In this document: positions 51,487-61,448 of the stretch, one piece after another
How positions within the stretch are numbered: position 1 is the stretch's first letter
Layout: every line of letters starts with the position of its first letter
DNA from: Stenotrophomonas rhizophila
Lineage (GTDB): Bacteria; Pseudomonadota; Gammaproteobacteria; Xanthomonadales; Xanthomonadaceae
DNA: 64,000 nt
Assembly: GCF_000661955.1 (NCBI RefSeq)
Contig: NZ_CP007597.1
Coordinates: 3,732,318 to 3,796,317 of the forward strand
Direction: 5' to 3'
Notes under the pieces: generated by a model
Told to the model about the DNA's origin: nothing
What the model saw: only the letters and a program-made list of their open reading frames with translations
Database searches by the model: none
Translations under genes and position numbers: made by a program

Positions 51487-51665
51487 CCCCGGGCCACCAG
51501 CGCCCAATTCCCCGCGGCTGTACGCCCGCCGTCCTGGCGGGCGCCCTCCGGGCCGTTGCGATTCAACGTTAGGAATCGCTCCTGCGATTCCTTTCGCCGC
51601 GCCCCATTTACTAAAGGGGGCTACATGACGTCATGCAGATGCATGTCCTTGATCGAAGACGGCCC

Positions 51666-51846
51666 GTAGAGCCGGGCTCTGCCCGGCTGCTGTGAACCGC
51701 GCGCCTGCGCGGCGTGCTTGGCCTGCACATCCGGTAGAGCCACCCCATGGGTGGCTGCGTTACGTTTTGGCACCGCGTGCAGCCACCCGTGGGGTGGCTC
51801 TACCTTTTCCGGCAGCACGTGCAGCCACCCATGGGGTGGCTCCACC
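51666..51846. repeat. SMAG cluster of four palindromes at the rsmI 3' end
   Basis: Elements lie at 51666-51688 (plus), 51734-51757 (plus), 51781-51804 (minus) and 51823-51846 (minus). The last three share the AGCCACCC/GGGTGGCT stem. The cluster ends 17 bases from the rsmI stop. Confidence 0.85.
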
Positions 51847-51862
51847 CGCCCACGTGGGGCGA

Positions 51863-52684
51863 TCAACTGCCGTACAACGCCTTTCTGGGGGCACCGGTTA
51901 TCTCGGCGGCGAGCTTGGCTGCGGTCGACGGCGGGAGGTGTTCGCTGAGCTTGGCGTACAGGCGGCGGCCGGCGGCCAGCTGGGCCTGCTCGTCGTCGGC
52001 GGCGCCCTGGACCATCACCACGAACTCGCCCTTGCGCTGGTTGTCGTCGGCTTCCACCTGCTGCAGCAGCGAAGCCAAGGTGCCGTCGAGCACGGTTTCA
52101 AACAGCTTGGTCAGTTCGCGCGCCAGCACCGCCGGGCGCTCGGCGCCGAAGGTGGCCACCATGTCGGCCAGCGATTCGGTGATGCGGTGCGAGGATTCGT
52201 AGAACACCAGCGTGCGGGTTTCCGCGGCCAGGCCCTGCAGGCGCTCGCGGCGGCCCGAGCCCTTGGCCGGCAGGAAGCCTTCAAAGGTGAAACGGTCGCT
52301 GGGCAGGCCAGCCACGCTCAACGCGGCAATGGCCGCGCAGGCGCCCGGCACCGGGCTGACCCGGATGCCGGCCTCGCGGGCGGCGCGCACCAGGCGGTAG
52401 CCCGGGTCACTCACCAGCGGGGTGCCGGCATCGCTGACCAGCGCCAGCGATTCGCCGGCCTGCAGGCGGGCCACGATGCGCTGCGCCAACGCTTCTTCAT
52501 TGTGGTCGTGCAGGGCCACCAGCGGTTGCTGGATGCCGAAGTGGGCCAGCAACTGGCCGCTGCGGCGGGTGTCTTCGGCGCAGATCGCCGCCACCGAGCG
52601 CAGCACGTCCTGCGCCCGCGGTGTCAGGTCGGCCAGGTTGCCGATCGGGGTGGCAACGACATACAGCGTGGGGACAGCACTCAT
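51863..52684 (-). CDS. rsmI: 16S rRNA (cytidine1402-2'-O)-methyltransferase
   Basis: The 273-residue enzyme belongs to the tetrapyrrole-methylase-like fold. It has LYVVATPIGNLADLTPRAQ at the N-terminus, AEDTRRSGQLL and LVSDAGTPLVSDPGYRLV near residue 80, and VFYESSHRITESL near 155. It methylates the ribose of C1402, the same nucleotide targeted by RsmH, which is encoded about 3 kb away. It diverges from lpoA, an arrangement seen in many gammaproteobacteria. Confidence 0.95.
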   Translation of the reverse strand: MSAVPTLYVVATPIGNLADLTPRAQDVLRSVAAICAEDTRRSGQLLAHFGIQQPLVALHDHNEEALAQRIVARLQAGESLALVSDAGTPLVSDPGYRLVRAAREAGIRVSPVPGACAAIAALSVAGLPSDRFTFEGFLPAKGSGRRERLQGLAAETRTLVFYESSHRITESLADMVATFGAERPAVLARELTKLFETVLDGTLASLLQQVEADDNQRKGEFVVMVQGAADDEQAQLAAGRRLYAKLSEHLPPSTAAKLAAEITGAPRKALYGS

Positions 52685-52764
52685 CGCAACGGCACTCGTG
52701 GGTCAAGGGTAGAATCGTACCGTTCCCCGGCCACGGCCGCTGCCCCCATCGAATGGACCTGATC

Positions 52765-54486
52765 ATGAACAAGCCCGTCGCACGGATCTCCGCCCTGTCG
52801 TTGTCGCTGCTGCTGCTTGCCGGCTGCGCCACGACGAGCCTGACCAGCGCGCCCGAATCGCCGGCGCAGGCCCAGGCGTTGGCATTGATCGATCAAGGCA
52901 AACCGCGCGATGCGGCCGTGCAGCTGGAAGCGCTGGCCAACACGCTCAAGGGCGCCGCCCGCGCCGCCGCACTGGCCGACGCCGCGTTCGCCTGGCACGA
53001 AGCCGGCGACGCCGCCCGCGCACGCACCCTGCTGGCACAGATCACCCCGCGCCAGCTCAACGGCGCCAGCCTGCAGCGCTACCACCTCACCAGTGCCGAA
53101 CTGGCGCTGGCCGACAAGCAGCCGGCGCAGGCACTGGCGCTGCTGAAGGAATCGGCCGACAACGTCGCCCCGCCGTTGCGCACCCGCTGGCAGCTGGCCC
53201 GCGCCAACGCGCTGCAGGCCACCGGCGACCTGTTCGGCGCCGCGCAGGAACGCGCCCGCGCGCATGCCGCGCTCACCGGCCAGGCCCGCATCGACAACCA
53301 GCAGGCCATCGCCAGCGTGCTGGGCACGCTCGACGATGCCACCCTGCGCGCCCGCGCCGCCGCGCTGCCGGCCAACGAGCCGCTGTACAACTTCGCCGGC
53401 CGCGCCCTGATCGCGCGTGGCCTGCCGCTGCCGCGTCCGTTCGATCGCGAACAGGCCCTGCAGTTTGACACCAGCAAACGCCCGCCGGCCATGAGCGATG
53501 GCTACCGCCCGCCGGTGAAGATGGCCGTGCTGCTGCCGCTCAGCGGCCGCTTGGCCACGGCCGCGCAGCCGGTGCGCGACGGCCTGCTCAGTGGCTACTA
53601 CGGTGAAAGCCGCCGCCGCCCGGACATCCAGTTCATCGATACCGCCGGCACTGCCGCCGGTGCCGTAGCCGCCTACGACAAGGCGGTCAATGCCGGGGTC
53701 GATTTCGTGGTCGGCCCGCTGGGCCGCGACGAAGTGGACGCGGTGTTCGGCCGCGCCCAGCTGCCGGTGCCGGTGCTGGCGCTGAACCGCGGCAAGAGCA
53801 GCCCGCCGGCCGGCAGCGCCGGTTTCTCGCTGGCCCCGGAAGACGACGGCATCATCGCCGCCGAATACCTGCGTGGCCGCGAGCGCAGCAAGGTGCTGGT
53901 GGTGCACAGCAATGACGACAACGGCCGCCGTGCCGCCGCCGCGTTCCGCGAGCGCTTCGCCCAGCGTGGCGGCCAGGTGGTGGCCAGCATCGGCGTGGGC
54001 GAGACCGTGGGCAACATCGACGCGCAGATCCGCAATGCCGGCGCCGTCGATGGCGTGCTGCTGGCGGTGAAGGCCCCGCAGGCGCGCGCGCTGGCCCCGC
54101 AGCTGGCACTGGCCGGCGCCGGTGGCGCCACCCGCGTGGGCACCTCGCAGCTCACCGTGGGCGCCGGCAAGGCCGAAGAAGACATGGCCCTGGACGGCAT
54201 CGTGTACCCCAACGAAGCGTGGAACGTGCGTGGCGTGCCGGGCCTGCCGTCGGCCAGCACCGCCGGGCAGATTCTGCCCACCGCGCGTGGCGCGGCCGGC
54301 CGCCTGTTCGCGTTCGGGTTCGATGCGTGGAAGATCAGCGCCTACCTGGACAAGATGGCCAACGAAGGCGGCCTGCCCGGCGCCACCGGCACGCTGTTCC
54401 TGGACAGCAACGGCAACGTGCTGCGCGTGCCGGCCTGGTCGACCTTCAGCGGCGGCCGGCCGATGCCGATCGCCAGCGCCAACTAA
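52765..54486 (+). CDS. lpoA: Penicillin-binding protein activator LpoA
   Basis: The product from 52765 is a 573-residue lipoprotein (lipobox cysteine in [10 protein letters not shown]). Residues 30-230 are helical TPR-like repeats, and from about 250 onward a periplasmic-binding-protein-like domain follows ([22 protein letters not shown], then [14 protein letters not shown]). LpoA spans the periplasm from the outer membrane and activates PBP1a. An ATG at 52753 would add four residues. The order rsmI-lpoA-yraN matches E. coli, which supports the assignment. Confidence 0.93.
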   Translation: MNKPVARISALSLSLLLLAGCATTSLTSAPESPAQAQALALIDQGKPRDAAVQLEALANTLKGAARAAALADAAFAWHEAGDAARARTLLAQITPRQLNGASLQRYHLTSAELALADKQPAQALALLKESADNVAPPLRTRWQLARANALQATGDLFGAAQERARAHAALTGQARIDNQQAIASVLGTLDDATLRARAAALPANEPLYNFAGRALIARGLPLPRPFDREQALQFDTSKRPPAMSDGYRPPVKMAVLLPLSGRLATAAQPVRDGLLSGYYGESRRRPDIQFIDTAGTAAGAVAAYDKAVNAGVDFVVGPLGRDEVDAVFGRAQLPVPVLALNRGKSSPPAGSAGFSLAPEDDGIIAAEYLRGRERSKVLVVHSNDDNGRRAAAAFRERFAQRGGQVVASIGVGETVGNIDAQIRNAGAVDGVLLAVKAPQARALAPQLALAGAGGATRVGTSQLTVGAGKAEEDMALDGIVYPNEAWNVRGVPGLPSASTAGQILPTARGAAGRLFAFGFDAWKISAYLDKMANEGGLPGATGTLFLDSNGNVLRVPAWSTFSGGRPMPIASAN

Positions 54487-54491
54487 GCCCC

Positions 54492-54860
54492 ATGCCAACC
54501 GCGCGGGCACAGCGGGGCGCGGCGGTGGAAGCTGCCGCGCAGGCGTACCTGTGCAACGCCGGGTTGCAGCCGATCAGCGCCAACGCGCGCTATCGCGGCG
54601 GTGAACTGGACCTGGTCATGCGCGACGGCGACACCACGGTGTTCGTGGAAGTGCGCTACCGCGCGAGTGCCGGGTTTGGCGGCGGCGCGGCATCGGTGGA
54701 CCTGCGCAAACGGCGCAAGCTGGTGCTGGCCGCGCAGCTGTTTCTGTCGTCTCACCCGGCCCTGGCGACGCGGCCTTGCCGGTTCGATGTGATCGATGCC
54801 TGGGGGGAACCGCCGCAGTTGAACTGGCTGCGCGATGCATTCCGGCTGGAGGATTGCTGA
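54492..54860 (+). CDS. yraN: UPF0102 protein YraN, nuclease-like fold
   Basis: The 122-residue protein has the YraN/UPF0102 pattern: [21 protein letters not shown], with the Asp and Glu plus a basic residue that resemble a restriction-endonuclease-like active site, then [19 protein letters not shown]. The function is not established. The start is five bases past the lpoA stop, so co-expression is likely. Confidence 0.92.
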   Translation: MPTARAQRGAAVEAAAQAYLCNAGLQPISANARYRGGELDLVMRDGDTTVFVEVRYRASAGFGGGAASVDLRKRRKLVLAAQLFLSSHPALATRPCRFDVIDAWGEPPQLNWLRDAFRLEDC

Positions 54861-54898
54861 TGGATCGGTGGGATGTGCGTGATTCGGGGATGGCGTGC

Positions 54899-54980
54899 AG
54901 CCGGGCAGAGCCCGGCGCTACGGGGCGGTGGGATGTGGGTGACTCCGGCATTGCCTTGCGCCGGCCAGCGGCCGGGGGCG
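54899..54980. repeat. SMAG-type repeats between yraN and the hydrolase gene
   Basis: A minus-strand copy (54899-54921, GCCGGGCAGAGCCCGGC core) and a degenerate GCCGGCCAGCGGCCGG copy (about 54958-54980) lie just ahead of the hydrolase start. Confidence 0.7.
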
Positions 54981-54986
54981 TGGCGC

Positions 54987-55526
54987 ATGCCTAGTGTGTT
55001 CACGCATGCGGCAATTCCGTTGGCGCTGTGGTGTGCGTCCGATCGCGGGCGCATCTCTGCGCCGTTGCTGGCCGCCGGCGTGATCGCAGCGATGCTGCCG
55101 GACGCCGATGTGCTGGCCTTCGCGCTGCACATTCCCTATGCCGACAGCTTTGGTCATCGTGGGGCCAGTCATTCGATCGTGTTCGCTGCGGTGCTGGCCG
55201 TGCTCGCTGCGGTACTGCACACGCGCCTGCGCGCCAGTGCAGTACAGGCCGCCGCGTTCGTTGGCATCAGTGCGCTGTCGCACCCGCTGCTGGACGCGTT
55301 CACCTCCGGCGGGCTGGGTGTTGCCCTGTGGTGGCCATGGAGTGGCGAGCGGTTGTTCGCGCCGTGGCGCCCGATCCGTGTGTCGCCGTTCGCCGCGCAG
55401 TTCTTCAGCGCGCGCGGCCTGGCCACTGTTGTGTCTGAACTGCGTTGGGTGTGGTTGCCGCTGGCCGCCGCCGTGATCGGCTGGAGGCTGATCCAACGCG
55501 CCCCTGTGAATTCCCGGAACGCCTGA
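54987..55526 (+). CDS. Membrane-bound metal-dependent hydrolase (DUF457/YdjM type)
   Basis: The 179-residue protein is a shorter relative of the 360-residue hydrolase at 7920-9002. Shared motifs are LPDADVLAF, HRGASHSIVF and SHPLLDAFTSGG followed by ALWWPW. It has several membrane helices and lacks the large C-terminal region. The start at 54987 fits the family N-terminus (MPSVFTHAAIPLAL). Its stop overlaps the next start as TGATG. The substrate is unknown. Confidence 0.82.
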   Translation: MPSVFTHAAIPLALWCASDRGRISAPLLAAGVIAAMLPDADVLAFALHIPYADSFGHRGASHSIVFAAVLAVLAAVLHTRLRASAVQAAAFVGISALSHPLLDAFTSGGLGVALWWPWSGERLFAPWRPIRVSPFAAQFFSARGLATVVSELRWVWLPLAAAVIGWRLIQRAPVNSRNA

Positions 55527-56917
55527 TGTCGACCACCCCCGCCCTGCCCGCTGCCTTTCTGTCCACCGTGCATGCCCTGCTGGGCGACGACGGCTGGCGC
55601 ACCGATGACGCGGTGCTGGCCGCCCACGCGCAGGACAACTCCTGGCGCAGCCAGCTGCCGCTCGGCGTGGCGTTTCCGCGTGACCGCGAGCAGGTGGTGG
55701 CGCTGGTCCGCGCCTGCCGCACGCACCATGTGGCCGTGGTGGCGCGCGGCGCGGGCACCGGCACCACCGGCGCGGCGGTACCGGTCAACGGCAGCATCGT
55801 GCTGTCGTTCGCGCGCATGGCGCGCATCGTCGACATCCAGCCCGGCAACCGCTGCGCGGTGGTCGAACCGGGTGTGCTCAACGGCGACCTGCAGCAGGCG
55901 CTGATGCCGCACGGCCTGTTCTGGGCACCGGACCCGTCCAGCGCCGACATCTGCAGCATCGGCGGCAACCTGGCGTGCAACGCCGGTGGCCCGCGCGCGG
56001 TGAAGTACGGCACCAGCCGCGACAACGTGCTCGGCCTGGTGGCGGTCACCGGCGCAGGCGACCTCATCCATTGCGGCGGCGCCTACACCAAGGACGCCAC
56101 CGGCTACGACCTCACCCACCTGCTGGTGGGCAGCGAAGGCACGCTGGCGCTGATCGTGGAAGCCACACTCAAGCTCACCCCGCTGCCGGTCACCCAGGCC
56201 GGGCTGCGCGTGCTGTACCGCGATGCCGATGCCGCAGCCGCAGCCGTGTCGCGCCTGATGGCACAACCGGTGGTGCCCACGCGGCTGGAATTCATGGACG
56301 CGCGCAGCCTGGCGCTGCTGCGTCGCAATGGCGCCGACGTGCCCGAGGCCGGCGCAATGCTGCTGGTGGAAGCCGACGGCGACCACGACACCCTGCCCTA
56401 CCTGCTGCAGGCACTGGCCACCGCCGCCGAGGGCGACGGCCTGCTGGCGCTGGACGTGGCCATGGAAGGGGCCGCACGCGAGAAACTGTGGGCCGCGCGC
56501 AAGGCGCTGTCGCCCGCGCTGCGCAGCATCGCCCCGGGCAAGATCAACGAAGACGTGGTGGTGCCGGTGTCGCGCATCCCCGACCTGGTGGCCGGTGTGC
56601 AGGCGCTGGCGCGCGATTACACGCTGACCATCGTCACCTTCGGCCATGCGGGCAACGGCAACCTGCACGTCAACATCCTGTACCACCCCGACGACGCCGA
56701 CGAAAACGCACGCGCGCATGCCGCGCTGCCGAAGATCTTTGAGCTGACCTTGGCGCTCGGCGGCACGTTGTCCGGCGAGCACGGCATCGGGCTGGCCAAG
56801 CGCGATTTCATGGCGCAGGCCTTTTCACCGGCCACGCTGGAAGCGATGCGGGCGATCAAGCACGCGCTGGACCCCGATGGCATCCTCAACCCGGGCAAGG
56901 TGCTGCCGCCGGTGTGA
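55526..56917 (+). CDS. FAD-linked oxidase, D-lactate/glycolate-dehydrogenase-like
   Basis: The 463-residue flavoprotein begins with an FAD-binding domain (RGAGTGTTGAAVPVNG near residue 75, VEPGVLNGDLQ near 113, GGNLACNAGGPR near 150) and ends with an FAD-linked oxidase domain (TFGHAGNGNLHVNI and LSGEHGIGLAKR). This is the GlcD/DLD family, which oxidises 2-hydroxy acids and passes electrons to the respiratory chain. Neither glcE nor glcF is adjacent, so D-lactate dehydrogenase is the more likely role. Confidence 0.87.
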   Translation: MSTTPALPAAFLSTVHALLGDDGWRTDDAVLAAHAQDNSWRSQLPLGVAFPRDREQVVALVRACRTHHVAVVARGAGTGTTGAAVPVNGSIVLSFARMARIVDIQPGNRCAVVEPGVLNGDLQQALMPHGLFWAPDPSSADICSIGGNLACNAGGPRAVKYGTSRDNVLGLVAVTGAGDLIHCGGAYTKDATGYDLTHLLVGSEGTLALIVEATLKLTPLPVTQAGLRVLYRDADAAAAAVSRLMAQPVVPTRLEFMDARSLALLRRNGADVPEAGAMLLVEADGDHDTLPYLLQALATAAEGDGLLALDVAMEGAAREKLWAARKALSPALRSIAPGKINEDVVVPVSRIPDLVAGVQALARDYTLTIVTFGHAGNGNLHVNILYHPDDADENARAHAALPKIFELTLALGGTLSGEHGIGLAKRDFMAQAFSPATLEAMRAIKHALDPDGILNPGKVLPPV

Positions 56918-56990
56918 ACCTGCACGGCCGACCCCAGCGCGGCTCCCGCACCTACCCGCTATGGCAGCACCATGTCGCGGCGGCGCGCCT

Positions 56991-58010
56991 TCATCGGTAG
57001 GTCGCTGTCAGCACCGCCTCGCCAATGATCGTCCCGGGTTGCAGGGCATCGGCCGTGCGCCTGTAGCGCGCGGTGAAGGGAACGTCCTGGCTGCCCTTGC
57101 TGGACCAGCCGTGCTGCCAACGCTGTCCGAACTGCACCGGGTTGCCTGCGCGCAGCATCTCCAGCCGCACGCCACCTGCGTCGGACCCGCCCGCAGGCGT
57201 CAGCAGGCTGCCAGCATTGCCGGCGTCGTTGGCATCGGTCAGCACCATCTCCACATCCACGTTTGCACTCGGGCAGGTCATGGCCACTGCCACCGCCTTT
57301 TCCCCTGCCGTACTGCCCGCAGCCGCCAGAAGATCGGCCGACACCGGATCCAGCGATTGCGAACTGTCGGCCAGCGTACAGGTCAGCGTGGGCACGTTCA
57401 CCTCGAGGCTCACGTGGTGCTGGATGCTCTGCGAAGGATCGTTCTCGTCCCACGAGGTCGCCGTGCCCAGCGATGTCAACGGAATGCTCTCCATGGCCCC
57501 ACCGCGGAAGAACAGCACGACGGCGAGGTTGACCGAGACCCCTTCAGTTGCGGGCGACACGAAGCCGGGATTGCGATGACGCCTGCCCACGGGCACCGAG
57601 TCTTGGCTGCGGCCACCGTTAGAGTCAACTGCGTCCACCAAATGCACGAAGCCGATCAGCGGCGAGCGCGGCCCAAGGCTATACACGCTGTAGGTCCTCC
57701 CGGCGTCCGTAATCTCTCGCTCGTACGTCAATCCGCTGAACGGCAGCTCAGTGAGAAACGCGTTCTGCCCACTGTCGCACTGATACCCCCCCGTCACAAA
57801 GCCGCTGTTGACCACCGCCAATCGCCTGTCCGGCAGATCCAGGTTCGGCATCGTGAGGCTGACGGTGAGGTCCTGGTCGCCGGGAGCAAGCCGGATGCAG
57901 CCGGCAGAGGCTAGCGGGGAGAGTGACAACAGCGCCACCACCAGCGCGGCGCCGTTGCGGACGCGCCGCTTGGCACAAGCTGTCGGCTGACGGACACTGG
58001 CAGCGCTCAT
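56991..58010 (-). CDS. Fimbrial tip adhesin or minor pilin of a chaperone-usher system
   Basis: The 339-residue product has a signal peptide (about 35 residues, ending LASAGC), a first Cys pair, and a C-terminal pilin-like domain (TLTCTLADSSQSLDPVSADL and MTCPSANVDVEMVL) with two conserved cysteines. Two-domain organisation, a longer N-terminal part and position at the end of the usher operon fit a tip adhesin. The start overlaps the pilin stop as ATGA. The ligand is unknown. Confidence 0.83.
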   Translation of the reverse strand: MSAASVRQPTACAKRRVRNGAALVVALLSLSPLASAGCIRLAPGDQDLTVSLTMPNLDLPDRRLAVVNSGFVTGGYQCDSGQNAFLTELPFSGLTYEREITDAGRTYSVYSLGPRSPLIGFVHLVDAVDSNGGRSQDSVPVGRRHRNPGFVSPATEGVSVNLAVVLFFRGGAMESIPLTSLGTATSWDENDPSQSIQHHVSLEVNVPTLTCTLADSSQSLDPVSADLLAAAGSTAGEKAVAVAMTCPSANVDVEMVLTDANDAGNAGSLLTPAGGSDAGGVRLEMLRAGNPVQFGQRWQHGWSSKGSQDVPFTARYRRTADALQPGTIIGEAVLTATYR

Positions 58011-58534
58011 CAGTCGTAGGCCGCCGTCACCGTGATCTCGGTCTGCACCGCGCCGGCGGTCAGCCCCCCCAGCACCGGCAGGTAGTAGCCGGCGCGCAGC
58101 GCATAGCTGGCGGTCGCACCGGTGACCGGCACCACGATGCCGCTGTCGCCGCGCTTCAGGTACGTGGTGCCCGTTGCACCGGCCAACAATGCGACCGACA
58201 CGCCATCGGCGGGACCGGTACTGGCGGTGTTCTTCCAGCGCTCGGCATCGCCATCGGCGGCGGTGCCGTCGAACGACAGCGTGGCCCGGGTGACGCCTAC
58301 GCAGCCCGCGAAGTTGAGTGCCCCGGCCTTGACCTGGTTGTCGCCCTGGACAAGATCGTTGGCCCTGACCGGATCCAATGTGATCGCAGGCGCTGTCAGC
58401 GTGCAGGTGCCGGGCAGTACGCGGCCGTTGATGGTCAGCGTGGCGGTGTCTGCAAATGCCGATGGCGCGCTGGCAAGCAATGCGCCCCACACAACCAGGT
58501 GGGCGACGGAACGGATGGGAAGCGAACGGAACAT
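58010..58534 (-). CDS. Minor fimbrial subunit
   Basis: The 174-residue pilin has a signal peptide (MFRSLPIRSVAHLVVWGALL, cleavage near SAFA) and the pilin pattern: TLTINGRVLPGTCTL with the first cysteine, then GALNFAGCVGV with the second, and a C-terminal strand QTEITVTAAYD, typical of donor-strand complementation. The start at 58534 has GAGG seven bases upstream. An upstream ATG at 58564 overlaps the usher stop as ATGA and would add ten residues. Confidence 0.87.
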   Translation of the reverse strand: MFRSLPIRSVAHLVVWGALLASAPSAFADTATLTINGRVLPGTCTLTAPAITLDPVRANDLVQGDNQVKAGALNFAGCVGVTRATLSFDGTAADGDAERWKNTASTGPADGVSVALLAGATGTTYLKRGDSGIVVPVTGATASYALRAGYYLPVLGGLTAGAVQTEITVTAAYD

Positions 58535-58563
58535 ACGGAAACCTCGTGGGTGCGTGGAAGACA

Positions 58564-61137
58564 TCAGCGGTGGGACACATCGGGAGTGGTCATGCCGGTC
58601 TGGCTGGCGTCAGCAGATGCGGACAACACATCCCTGTCACCGGCTTCCGGCACGGCCAGCGCCGCGCGCAGCCCGGGTGACAGGCGCGGCTGTGGCTGGC
58701 ATATCGCCTGGGTCCAGGACAGGCCATAGGCGTCGGGTGCTTCGGGGCTGCGATACTCCAGCCGGCAGCGGTGCGGGCCATTGGGGTCGACGATCAGCGT
58801 GCCGCTGTCCTGCGCGCCGCGCAGCTGGATGACCCCGCCCTGCCCGACCGCGCCCATGGTGCGCCCGTCGTCGCCCTCCACCCGCGCCGCGAACGGCAGC
58901 GGCTGCCCAAGGGCGTCGGTGGCGTCGATGAACAACGTGCGCTCGCGGCGCGCGGTGAACGCCACCCGCACGATGCTGCCCGCGGTGGGCGCCACGCGCT
59001 GGGAGGTCTGCAGCAGCTCCACTTCCAGCGGCAGGCCGGACGGGTCCAGGTCGATCTGGTTCCAGCGATAGGGGCTGACATGCGGCAACAACGCGTAGCC
59101 ATTGCCGGCCACACGGATCGGGTCGCCATAGCCCACTTTCGCCCCTTCGGCGCCCTCGGCCTGGACCAGCACGAAGCCCTCGCCCACCGCGGGACCGAAG
59201 TTGATGCCACCCGCGTGCAGCGCCACGCTGCCAGCCGCCCCCAGGTTGAGGCTGCGGTAGCGTTGGGCCTGGCTGTAGCCCGCGTTCAACGCAACGGTGC
59301 CGCCCTGGTAAGCAACATAGGTGTCAACGCTGCCCGACTCGGCGGCCGACCGGCTGGCCGTGGCGCTGTAGGTCAGTGCGCGTGATTCGCCCAGCGCACC
59401 TGCGACCCCCAGCTGAAGCTTGCCACCCTGGCCGGAATGGCCCACCTGGGTGGTCGCACGTGGCGCACTCGGGCTTCGCCCCAATGGCACGCCGAAGGTG
59501 AAGGTGTAGCGGGTGTCCTGGCGACCGTCACCGAGGCGATAACGCATTGCCGACAGGCTGTAGTTGGCGCGGCCCAACGTGCTCTGGAAGCCGAGCTGAA
59601 AGTCGTTCTGCCGCTGCGTGCTGTCCCAGTAAGCCACATGGCCGCCGCTGAGGTACACCGAGCTGCGCGCGCCAAGCCGCTGGGTGAAATTGACCTGGTA
59701 GCGCTGTCGCGCACGCGTGCTGTAGCCCCACGCATCGTCGTGCGCGCGCGCGGCATCGTTGAGGGTGAGGTAGCCGCGCGTGCTGTAGCGATAGGCGGCA
59801 AGACCGACGTTGGTGCCTGTTTGTGCAACGTAGCGCTGAAAGTTCAAGCGGATGCTGTTGCCGGTCACCGCATCGTCTCCGCGCAGACGCGCGCGCGAGT
59901 GGGTCACATCGGCACCGAAGGCGCCGATCGCGGTGTTGATGGCTGCACCGGCCAGCACCGACTGGTACGCCTCACCCGCCTGCGCACCGCCGAGCAGAGT
60001 CAGGCGGTTGCTGATGCCACGCGCGTAGGTGCCTTCGGCAAACCGCAGGGGCTCCACGTTGCCGCCGGCGTCGCGCAGCACGCCAGCCGTGGCACTGAAG
60101 CGGGAAGAGCCGACCCGCAGTGCCTGTGGCACCGCAGAAAAGCTGACCGAGAACCGCTGTTCGCGGCCGTCGGCTTCGGTCACGGTGACAACCAGGTCGC
60201 CACCGAAGTTGGTCGGGTACAGGTCTTCGATCAGGAACGGACCCGGCGCGACGTTGGCCTCGTGGATGATGTTGCCGTTCTGGTGAATGCGCACCACTGC
60301 ATTGCCTTCGGCGATGCCGCGTACCGCCGGTGCATAGCCGCGCAGTGAATCGGGCAGCATGCGCTCGTCGGTGGCCATGCGCACGCCGGTGAACGCCACG
60401 CTGTCGAACAGTTCGCCACCGGTATTGCCCTGTCCGAGCAGCAGCTGGCTGTTCCAGTCTGGCAGGTCGCGTTGCAGGTGGCTGCTGATCACGTCGTGAT
60501 GGGTACCGCGCTCGCCTTGGTTCACCGATGCACGATGGCGCAACCGCCACGCGCCCAGGTTGAGGCCGGCACGCAGGCCCAGGTAGCGGTTGTCGCGCCC
60601 ATCGCTGCGGTGCTGGTTGAAACTGTAGTCAATGAACCCGGCGTTGATGCCGCGGTCGCGCTGCGCCGGGGCGACATACCCGCGCGCATGCTGTGCCTGG
60701 GCGGCCTGCGGCACGCTGATATCCAGCTGCAGGATGCTGCTGTCGAAGGCCACGGTTGCGCCTTCAACCAGTGCCGGCAGATCCATACAGGTGGCGTCCT
60801 GTGCTGCCAATGCGTCCAGATAGGCCGGCTTCAACGACAGATGGCCTACCAGCTCGGCGGGCAGACAGGCCGTGGCGATGTGCGGGTCACTGGAGGCGAC
60901 GAAGGAGATGTCGCGTGCCAGCAGAAACTGGCCATTGACGTTCACTTCCACCGCGTAGTCACCGGCGGGCAGTGGATTGCCATTGGCATAGCGTGACATG
61001 TCGATGGCGTCGCCACCGAGCAGGAAGCCCTCGCTGAACTCGATGGCCGGCGCGGGCGCTGCCCATGCAGGTGCGGTCAACACCAGTGCAATGGCTGCCG
61101 ACAGGGTGCGAAGCGGGGCGGAAACAGACAGGTGCAT
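58564..61137 (-). CDS. Outer-membrane usher protein (PapC/FimD type)
   Basis: The 857-residue usher has a signal peptide (cleavage near APAWA), an N-terminal periplasmic domain (IEFSEGFLLGGDAIDMSRYANG), the beta-barrel with a plug, and C-terminal domains (GNGYALLPHVSPYRWNQIDLD). It forms the outer-membrane pore through which pilin-chaperone complexes pass. The start at 61137 matches the signal peptide, whereas an ATG at 61437 would lie inside the divergent promoter region. The chaperone gene is divergent, not in the same operon. Confidence 0.93.
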   Translation of the reverse strand: MHLSVSAPLRTLSAAIALVLTAPAWAAPAPAIEFSEGFLLGGDAIDMSRYANGNPLPAGDYAVEVNVNGQFLLARDISFVASSDPHIATACLPAELVGHLSLKPAYLDALAAQDATCMDLPALVEGATVAFDSSILQLDISVPQAAQAQHARGYVAPAQRDRGINAGFIDYSFNQHRSDGRDNRYLGLRAGLNLGAWRLRHRASVNQGERGTHHDVISSHLQRDLPDWNSQLLLGQGNTGGELFDSVAFTGVRMATDERMLPDSLRGYAPAVRGIAEGNAVVRIHQNGNIIHEANVAPGPFLIEDLYPTNFGGDLVVTVTEADGREQRFSVSFSAVPQALRVGSSRFSATAGVLRDAGGNVEPLRFAEGTYARGISNRLTLLGGAQAGEAYQSVLAGAAINTAIGAFGADVTHSRARLRGDDAVTGNSIRLNFQRYVAQTGTNVGLAAYRYSTRGYLTLNDAARAHDDAWGYSTRARQRYQVNFTQRLGARSSVYLSGGHVAYWDSTQRQNDFQLGFQSTLGRANYSLSAMRYRLGDGRQDTRYTFTFGVPLGRSPSAPRATTQVGHSGQGGKLQLGVAGALGESRALTYSATASRSAAESGSVDTYVAYQGGTVALNAGYSQAQRYRSLNLGAAGSVALHAGGINFGPAVGEGFVLVQAEGAEGAKVGYGDPIRVAGNGYALLPHVSPYRWNQIDLDPSGLPLEVELLQTSQRVAPTAGSIVRVAFTARRERTLFIDATDALGQPLPFAARVEGDDGRTMGAVGQGGVIQLRGAQDSGTLIVDPNGPHRCRLEYRSPEAPDAYGLSWTQAICQPQPRLSPGLRAALAVPEAGDRDVLSASADASQTGMTTPDVSHR

Positions 61138-61448
61138 GGCAATGCCCGGCTGAACCCGGACGTCGTGCAATGGGGAGAAGTGGGAGGCTAGGCCTGCGAT
61201 GCCACCCAGGCCATGCAACTTATTGCAAACGATGGGCGACGCAACTTGTCCTAGCCCAACCGGTTGAACACGTCGAAATGCCTGGTCCGGCCGTGCGACA
61301 TGCAGAAACGTCGCCTTCGGAATGATTTCAAAGCCATCGTCGCCCAGGGTCTTTTGCAACTTCTTGCATGTCCGCAGTACCGGGTTTCGCAGACACTGCC
61401 GCCGTTCGCCTCTGGGTGACGCCCTTTCCATCAACACGAGATACCTTC
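61138..61448. promoter_or_regulatory. Divergent fimbrial control region with paired inverted repeats
   Basis: The 311-base gap between the usher start and the major pilin start holds two copies of TGCAACTT-N-TTGCA, at 61214-61227 and 61355-61368. Each copy is an inverted repeat TGCAA-N4-TTGCA. A third partial copy, GCAACTTG, lies at 61241-61248. The copies are 141 bases apart. They look like operator sites for a regulator of both operons, but the regulator is not visible in this window. Confidence 0.6.
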
